From Marinobacterium rhizophilum (GTDB lineage Bacteria; Pseudomonadota; Gammaproteobacteria; Pseudomonadales; Balneatricaceae): a stretch of 64,000 bases of DNA. The DNA lies in NCBI RefSeq assembly GCF_024397915.1, contig NZ_CP073347.1, positions 1,302,001-1,366,000 on the forward strand, read 5' to 3'. Position 1 is the first letter of the stretch; each line of letters opens with the position of its first letter. Shown piece after piece: positions 59,682 through 64,000 of the stretch. The notes below the pieces were generated by a model that saw nothing but the letters and a program-made list of their open reading frames with translations, did no database searches and was not told where the DNA came from. Made by a program: the position numbers and the translations under genes.

Positions 59682-61046
59682 ATGGAGCTCTCTGCCCTTA
59701 CGGCCATTTCCCCCATCGACGGACGCTACGGCAGCAAAACCGCTGACCTGCGCGCCATCTTCAGTGAATTCGGCCTGGTCCGTTTTCGTGTAGAAGTGGA
59801 GATCCGCTGGCTACAGCAGCTGGCCAATCACCCCGGCATCGTCGAAGTTCAGCCGTTCAGCGCCGCCACTGACGCGCAGCTCAATGCCATCGTCAGCGAA
59901 TTCAGCGAAGCCGATGCCCAGCGTGTCAAGGACATCGAGCGCACCACCAACCACGACGTCAAGGCCGTTGAATATTTCATCAAGGAAAAATTCGGCAGCA
60001 ACGACGAACTGGCCAAGATCAGTGAATTCGTGCATTTTGCCTGCACCTCCGAGGACATCAACAACCTGTCCCACGCCCTGATGCTGAAAAACGGCCTGGC
60101 CGTCATGCAGGCGCAGATGCAGCAGGTAAAGGACGGCATCGCTACCCTGGCCCGCGATTACGCGTCCCAGCCCATGCTGTCCCGTACCCACGGCCAGACC
60201 GCCTCCCCCACGACGCTCGGCAAGGAAATGGCCAACGTCGCACATCGCCTGCAGCGCCAGCTCAAGCAGCTGGACCAGATGGAGTTCCTGGGCAAGATCA
60301 ACGGTGCTGTCGGCAACTACAATGCCCACATCTCTGCCTACCCCAACGTTGACTGGCAGGCGTATGCCGAGTCCTTCGTGACCAGCCTGGGCCTTGACTG
60401 GAACCCCTACACCACCCAGATCGAGCCGCACGACTATATCGCCGAGCTGTTCGATGCGATCTGCCGCTTCAACACCATCCTGATCGACTTCGATCGCGAT
60501 GTCTGGGGCTACATTTCCCTGGGCTACTTCAAGCAGCGCACCATTGCCGGTGAAGTGGGCTCGTCCACCATGCCGCACAAGGTCAACCCGATTGACTTCG
60601 AAAACTCCGAAGGCAACCTGGGTATCGCCAACGCCATCATGCAACACCTGGCCGCCAAGCTGCCGGTCTCGCGCTGGCAGCGCGACCTAACCGACTCCAC
60701 GGTGCTGCGTAACCTGGGCGTCGGCTTTGGCCACAGCCTGATCGCCTACCAGTCGGCCCTCAAGGGCATCAGCAAGCTGGAACTGAACGCAGCACGCCTG
60801 GATGCCGACCTGGAAAACGCCTGGGAAGTACTGGCCGAGCCGATTCAGACCGTGATGCGCCGTTACGGCATTGAAGAGCCGTACGAAAAGCTCAAGGCAC
60901 TGACCCGCGGCCACACCATGAACCGCGAGACCATCCAGAACTTTATCGATACGCTGGATATGCCGGACGATGCCAAGGCGTCGCTCAAGGCGCTGACACC
61001 GCAGAACTACATCGGTAATGCGGTAGCCCAGGCCGAAGCGATCTGA
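59682..61046 (+). CDS. purB: Adenylosuccinate lyase
   Basis: 454 residues, the long E. coli-type PurB. The superfamily signature is GSSTMPHKVNPIDFENSEGN, and the catalytic His/Ser region is in LSRTHGQTASPTTLGKEMA. It cleaves SAICAR and adenylosuccinate in purine synthesis. Confidence 0.97.
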   Translation: MELSALTAISPIDGRYGSKTADLRAIFSEFGLVRFRVEVEIRWLQQLANHPGIVEVQPFSAATDAQLNAIVSEFSEADAQRVKDIERTTNHDVKAVEYFIKEKFGSNDELAKISEFVHFACTSEDINNLSHALMLKNGLAVMQAQMQQVKDGIATLARDYASQPMLSRTHGQTASPTTLGKEMANVAHRLQRQLKQLDQMEFLGKINGAVGNYNAHISAYPNVDWQAYAESFVTSLGLDWNPYTTQIEPHDYIAELFDAICRFNTILIDFDRDVWGYISLGYFKQRTIAGEVGSSTMPHKVNPIDFENSEGNLGIANAIMQHLAAKLPVSRWQRDLTDSTVLRNLGVGFGHSLIAYQSALKGISKLELNAARLDADLENAWEVLAEPIQTVMRRYGIEEPYEKLKALTRGHTMNRETIQNFIDTLDMPDDAKASLKALTPQNYIGNAVAQAEAI

Positions 61047-61064
61047 ATGATCCCTGGCTGACTG

Positions 61065-61088
61065 AACGGGGCCCCAGGGCCCCGTTTT
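61065..61088 (+). terminator. purB terminator
   Basis: AACGGGGCCC (61065-61074) pairs with GGGCCCCGTT (61077-61086), and TTTT spans the stem end. Confidence 0.85.
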
Positions 61089-61190
61089 CAATGGTGCCGC
61101 GCTGAGCACCTGTGCAAATGCCGGCGGACAAAGGCCCACGTCATCACGCACACCCATTACTGAAAAAAGCGATCTGCCTTCGGAACTGCC

Positions 61191-61913
61191 ATGCTCAAGA
61201 ATATCCGTATCGTACTGATCAACACCTTCCACCCCGGCAATATCGGTGCCGCCGCCAGGGCCATGAAAAACATGGGCCTGACCCAGCTATGGCTGGTGGA
61301 GCCGCGGGAATACCCGCACCCCGATGCGGATTCTCGCGCCGCTGGCGCCAAGGATGTGCTGGATACCGCCCGCGTTGTCGGCAGCCTGGATGAAGCCATC
61401 GCCGACTGCCAGCTGGTCATCGGCACCAGCGCCCGCAATCGCACCTTCGACCTGCCCCAGCTGGATGCCCGCGAATGCGGTATCAAGTGCGCGGCCGAGT
61501 CCGGTGACGGCGAGATTGCCATTGTCTTTGGTCGCGAGACCATGGGGCTGCACAACGACGAGCTCAAGCGTTGCAATTTCCATGTCTATATTCCGGCCAA
61601 CCCCGAATACCCGGTACTCAACGTGGCCCAGGCCATCCAGCTGCTCAGCTACGAAGTCTGGATGGCCCACGAACAGCCCCAGGTTCGCAGCGAAAGCGCG
61701 CAGTATCCGCGCCAGGGCGAAATGGCCCTGTTCTACGAACACCTTGAGCGGGTGTTGCGCCTGACCCACTTCATCATCCCGCAGCATGAAGGACGCGTGC
61801 TCGACAAGCTGCACCGTTTTTTCAATCGCAGCCGCCCGGAACGGGCCGAACTTGGCATGTTGCGCGGAATTCTCGCCTCTGTCGAAGAAGTGCTCGGCAA
61901 GCAGAAGAAATAG
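61191..61913 (+). CDS. trmJ: tRNA (cytidine/uridine-2'-O-)-methyltransferase TrmJ
   Basis: 240 residues. SPOUT motifs: IVLINTFHPGNIGAAARAMKN (motif 1), EIAIVFGRETMGLHNDEL (motif 2) and YPVLNVAQAIQLLSYEVW (motif 3, knot). The C-terminal extension is typical of TrmJ. It methylates position 32 of several tRNAs. The usual suhB/iscR neighbours are not here. Confidence 0.93.
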   Translation: MLKNIRIVLINTFHPGNIGAAARAMKNMGLTQLWLVEPREYPHPDADSRAAGAKDVLDTARVVGSLDEAIADCQLVIGTSARNRTFDLPQLDARECGIKCAAESGDGEIAIVFGRETMGLHNDELKRCNFHVYIPANPEYPVLNVAQAIQLLSYEVWMAHEQPQVRSESAQYPRQGEMALFYEHLERVLRLTHFIIPQHEGRVLDKLHRFFNRSRPERAELGMLRGILASVEEVLGKQKK

Positions 61914-62004
61914 ACCTGTTCAAGGTTTTGGCGGTTGTCGCAACAGGCCGCTGCGCGCTAGTCTGGAGACCCGTAACCGAACTCCAGCAATCGCCAGGAT
62001 CCGA

Positions 62005-62259
62005 ATGATGAACAGCCAGATCAAGACACTGATGAGCCAGGCCGATGAGTTGCGCAACGGCATCCACGACCTGGCCGAACGCACCCATAACTACCAACTC
62101 AACCTCGCCGGCATCGAGCGCTGCGTGGACACCATCAGCCACTGCGTCGGTCTGGTGGGCAACAACCGTGTCGCGGCCATCGCCGCCAAGGATCAGCGCA
62201 AGATCATGGCGGAACTGGAAAGCGCCGTCGAAGAACTCAAGGAGCTGCTGCAGCGCTAA
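62005..62259 (+). CDS. Hypothetical coiled-coil protein coupled to roxA
   Basis: 84 residues from ATG 62005 (a second ATG at 62008). It is all helical with two heptad-rich segments (MNSQIKTLMSQADELRNGI and KIMAELESAVEELKELLQ), and has no signal or membrane segment. Its TAA overlaps the roxA ATG (TAATG), so expression is coupled. I do not recognise the family. Its place suggests a role with the ribosomal oxygenase or its substrate. Confidence 0.75.
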   Translation: MMNSQIKTLMSQADELRNGIHDLAERTHNYQLNLAGIERCVDTISHCVGLVGNNRVAAIAAKDQRKIMAELESAVEELKELLQR

Positions 62260-63413
62260 TGAACATACTGAACCTGGGCGACCTGACGCCTGAACGCTTT
62301 CTGGCCGAGTACTGGCAGAAGAAACCCCTGCTGATCCGCCAGGCCTTCCCTAACCTTGAGCCGGTTATCGAACCCGATGACCTGGCAGGCCTGGCCTGCG
62401 AAGACGACGTGGAAGCCCGTATTGTGCTGCAGGACCCGGCCAGCGACGGCTGGGCACTGCAACAGGGGCCCTTCGACGAAGGCCATTTCGGCCAGCTGCC
62501 CCCCTCCCACTGGACTCTGCTGGTGCAGGCGGTGGATCACTGGGTTCCCGAAGCCGCGGAACTGATGGCACAGTTCGACTTCATCCCGCGCTGGCGCCTG
62601 GACGACCTGATGGTCAGCTATGCCGTTGATGGCGGTGGTGTCGGACCACACTATGACAACTACGATGTATTCCTGATCCAGGCCGCCGGCCAGCGCCGCT
62701 GGGAAGTGGGTGGCGAATACGATTCAGAGTCCCCCCGGCGCAGCGACGCACCGGTGATGATTCTGCCGGAATGGGAAGCCGAGCAGAGCTGGGTACTGGA
62801 GCCCGGCGACATGCTCTATGTGCCGCCGCGCCTGGGGCACAGCGGCATCGCCGTGGGCGATGGCTGCATGACCTACTCCGTAGGTTTTCGGGCCCCCTCC
62901 CATGGCGAAATCATGCGCAACTTTACCGACTTTGTCGGCGAGCGCCTGAGCAGCGAGTTGCGCTACAGCGATCCGGACCTGCAGCCCCAGGCCAGCAGCA
63001 CCCGTATCGGCGACGACGCCCTTGAGCGGGTGCGCGCCATACTGACGCAGTACATCAACGACGATGCCCTGCTCGGCGAATGGTTCGGGCGCTGCATGAC
63101 CGAACCCAAGTACCCGGATCTCGATCAGCAGCCCGAAGAGCCTGTCACCCAGGAGAACCTGCGTACCTACCTTGAATCCGGCGGTACCCTGAGTCGCACC
63201 GAAGGCGCACGACTGGCCTGGCGCAGCACCGCAGAGGGCTGCCAGCTGTTCGCCGACGGCGCTCTCTATACCGGCAGCCGCGCGCAGGAAGGTCTGTTCA
63301 GTGGCATCTGTAACAGCGGCGGGCTGGACCTGGGCGAGGACATCGATGCAGCGCTGGCGCTGCTGACCCAGCTGATCAACCAGGGCGTCTTCTACGCCGA
63401 CGAGCAGGACTGA
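62259..63413 (+). CDS. roxA: Ribosomal protein uL16 3-hydroxylase RoxA (YcfD), JmjC/cupin
   Basis: 384 residues. The iron-binding HxD is in GVGPHYDNYDVFLIQ, with a distal His in RLGHSGIAVGDGCMTYSVGFR. The N-terminus reads FLAEYWQKKPLLIRQAF as in YcfD. A C-terminal winged-helix region follows. YcfD hydroxylates Arg81 of uL16 using 2-oxoglutarate. Confidence 0.93.
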   Translation: MNILNLGDLTPERFLAEYWQKKPLLIRQAFPNLEPVIEPDDLAGLACEDDVEARIVLQDPASDGWALQQGPFDEGHFGQLPPSHWTLLVQAVDHWVPEAAELMAQFDFIPRWRLDDLMVSYAVDGGGVGPHYDNYDVFLIQAAGQRRWEVGGEYDSESPRRSDAPVMILPEWEAEQSWVLEPGDMLYVPPRLGHSGIAVGDGCMTYSVGFRAPSHGEIMRNFTDFVGERLSSELRYSDPDLQPQASSTRIGDDALERVRAILTQYINDDALLGEWFGRCMTEPKYPDLDQQPEEPVTQENLRTYLESGGTLSRTEGARLAWRSTAEGCQLFADGALYTGSRAQEGLFSGICNSGGLDLGEDIDAALALLTQLINQGVFYADEQD

Positions 63414-63423
63414 CCGGCAAGGC

Positions 63424-63458
63424 AGGTGAAAGGTGAAAGGTGAAAGGTGAAAGGTGAA
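63424..63458. repeat. Heptanucleotide tandem repeat (AGGTGAA, five copies)
   Basis: Five perfect copies of AGGTGAA start 11 bp after the roxA stop. It is the fourth 7-bp tandem repeat at a gene end in this window. Confidence 0.95.
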
Positions 63459-63533
63459 AAAGATAACGGTATAAAAACCAGACTCAACACCTGAACGTCC
63501 GTAATCCGCTCTGCAAAAGCACCAAGTAACACC

Positions 63534-63561
63534 AACAAAGGCTGCCGAGGCAGCCTTTGTT
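63534..63561. terminator. Bidirectional terminator between roxA and the GST gene
   Basis: AACAAAGGCTGCC (63534-63546) and GGCAGCCTTTGTT (63549-63561) form a 13-bp perfect stem with a 2-base gap. It suits both convergent transcripts. Confidence 0.85.
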
Positions 63562-63583
63562 GTGTCTGGGATGCTCGCCAGCA

Positions 63584-64000
63584 CTACCCCCTGGGCGCCG
63601 TCTGCTGCATCGACGGCCGCTGGCTGAAACGCTCGAACCAGGCACTCAGGCCGGCATGACCTTCACGCCAGTTGAACCGCGCAAAACGAAAGCTCAGGTA
63701 GCCCAGCGCACAACCGACCGCAATGGTGCCGATATCCACCCGCTGCGCATCCGGCCCGTCCGGCCCCTCGAGCGCCGCAATATCCTTGTCCAGCAGGTCC
63801 AGAATGCGCGTTATCTTGCCCATCTGGCCGGCTTCCCAGTCATCCCACTGCAACGCTTCGGGCCTTGCTATACGTTCGTAGCACGTCAGCACCGCTGCGT
63901 CCAGCAAGCCATCGGCATGGGACTGCAATACCAGCGCACTCCAGCGCCCTTCCCCGCCAGGAAAGAGATTGCCGCAGGCCTCGCTGTCGAGGTACTCGCA
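63584..64000 (-). CDS. Glutathione S-transferase family protein (partial, N-terminus outside window)
   Basis: 138 residues of an open frame continuing past the window edge. The visible part is the helical C-terminal GST domain (ARWSALVLQ-like segment SALVLQSHADGLLDAAVL; VDIGTIAVGCALGYLSFRF; LSAWFERFSQRPSMQQTAP). It resembles YibF/YfcG-type bacterial GSTs. The thioredoxin-like glutathione-binding domain is not in view, so specificity cannot be judged. Confidence 0.85.
   Translation of the reverse strand, partial: CEYLDSEACGNLFPGGEGRWSALVLQSHADGLLDAAVLTCYERIARPEALQWDDWEAGQMGKITRILDLLDKDIAALEGPDGPDAQRVDIGTIAVGCALGYLSFRFARFNWREGHAGLSAWFERFSQRPSMQQTAPRG

Noticed and set aside
61786..62004. Longer N-terminal form of the 84-residue protein
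   Set aside because: The upstream frame overlaps the end of trmJ in another frame and adds an arginine/serine-rich leader typical of shadow translation.

Overview
The window is GC-rich chromosomal DNA from a gammaproteobacterium. Housekeeping gene order (ftsK-lolA-rarA-crcB-serS; trxB-aat-bpt-infA-clpA/clpS-cspD-icd; nudJ-mnmA-hflD-purB), a phasin, TRAP and NhaC transporters, PtsP and a PA0069-type radical SAM protein point to an Oceanospirillales/Pseudomonadales-like, probably marine, bacterium such as a Marinobacterium relative. That placement is inference from gene content only. No rRNA, tRNA, CRISPR array, prophage or complete insertion sequence was seen.

Layout. 1-3.7 kb: edge of a class III adenylate cyclase, a LysR regulator, and an NCS1-type permease coupled to a 66-residue membrane protein. 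3.8-17.9 kb: an accessory metabolic island with two paralogous GntR/UTRA (PhnR-like) regulators, a xylose-isomerase-like TIM barrel protein, a complete dipeptide-type ABC importer, a HisN-like phosphatase, a DUF47-PiT phosphate pair, a Tat-exported PotD/PhnS-like binding protein, a beta-propeller lyase-like protein and a VOC protein. Four perfect TGGTTTAAACCA palindromes lie between the first regulator and the importer. 18-26 kb: radical SAM protein, ptsP, a broken LuxR gene, nhaC, a fadE-like acyl-CoA dehydrogenase and lhgO. 27.5-28.3 kb: a modular interspersed-repeat array. 28.3-35.6 kb: a TAXI-type TRAP transporter with its DctB/DctD-like two-component system, plus a sigma-54 promoter and three upstream enhancer-like sites. 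35.7-39.7 kb: an M16C protease and a phasin with a hexapeptide repeat. 39.9-64 kb: mostly core genes (ubiquinone hydroxylase, serS, crcB, rarA, lolA, ftsK, trxB, aat, bpt, infA, clpA, clpS, cspD, icd, rluE, moaE, nudJ, mnmA, hflD, purB, trmJ, roxA, a GST fragment).

How parts work together. The 3.8-16.3 kb island looks like one regulon: importer, phosphatase, and Pi transporter with its DUF47 partner, under two near-identical regulators. The best hypothesis is uptake and dephosphorylation of an organophosphorus compound. No C-P lyase, phosphonatase or PhnYZ gene is present, so if it handles phosphonates the chemistry is elsewhere or new. The TRAP/DctBD block is a self-contained sensing-and-uptake unit whose cis elements can be read directly. 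Two further layers are not explained by genes: 7-bp tandem repeats with four different unit sequences at four gene ends, and palindromic modular repeats shared between 27.5-28.3, 39.7-39.9 and 55.8-55.9 kb.
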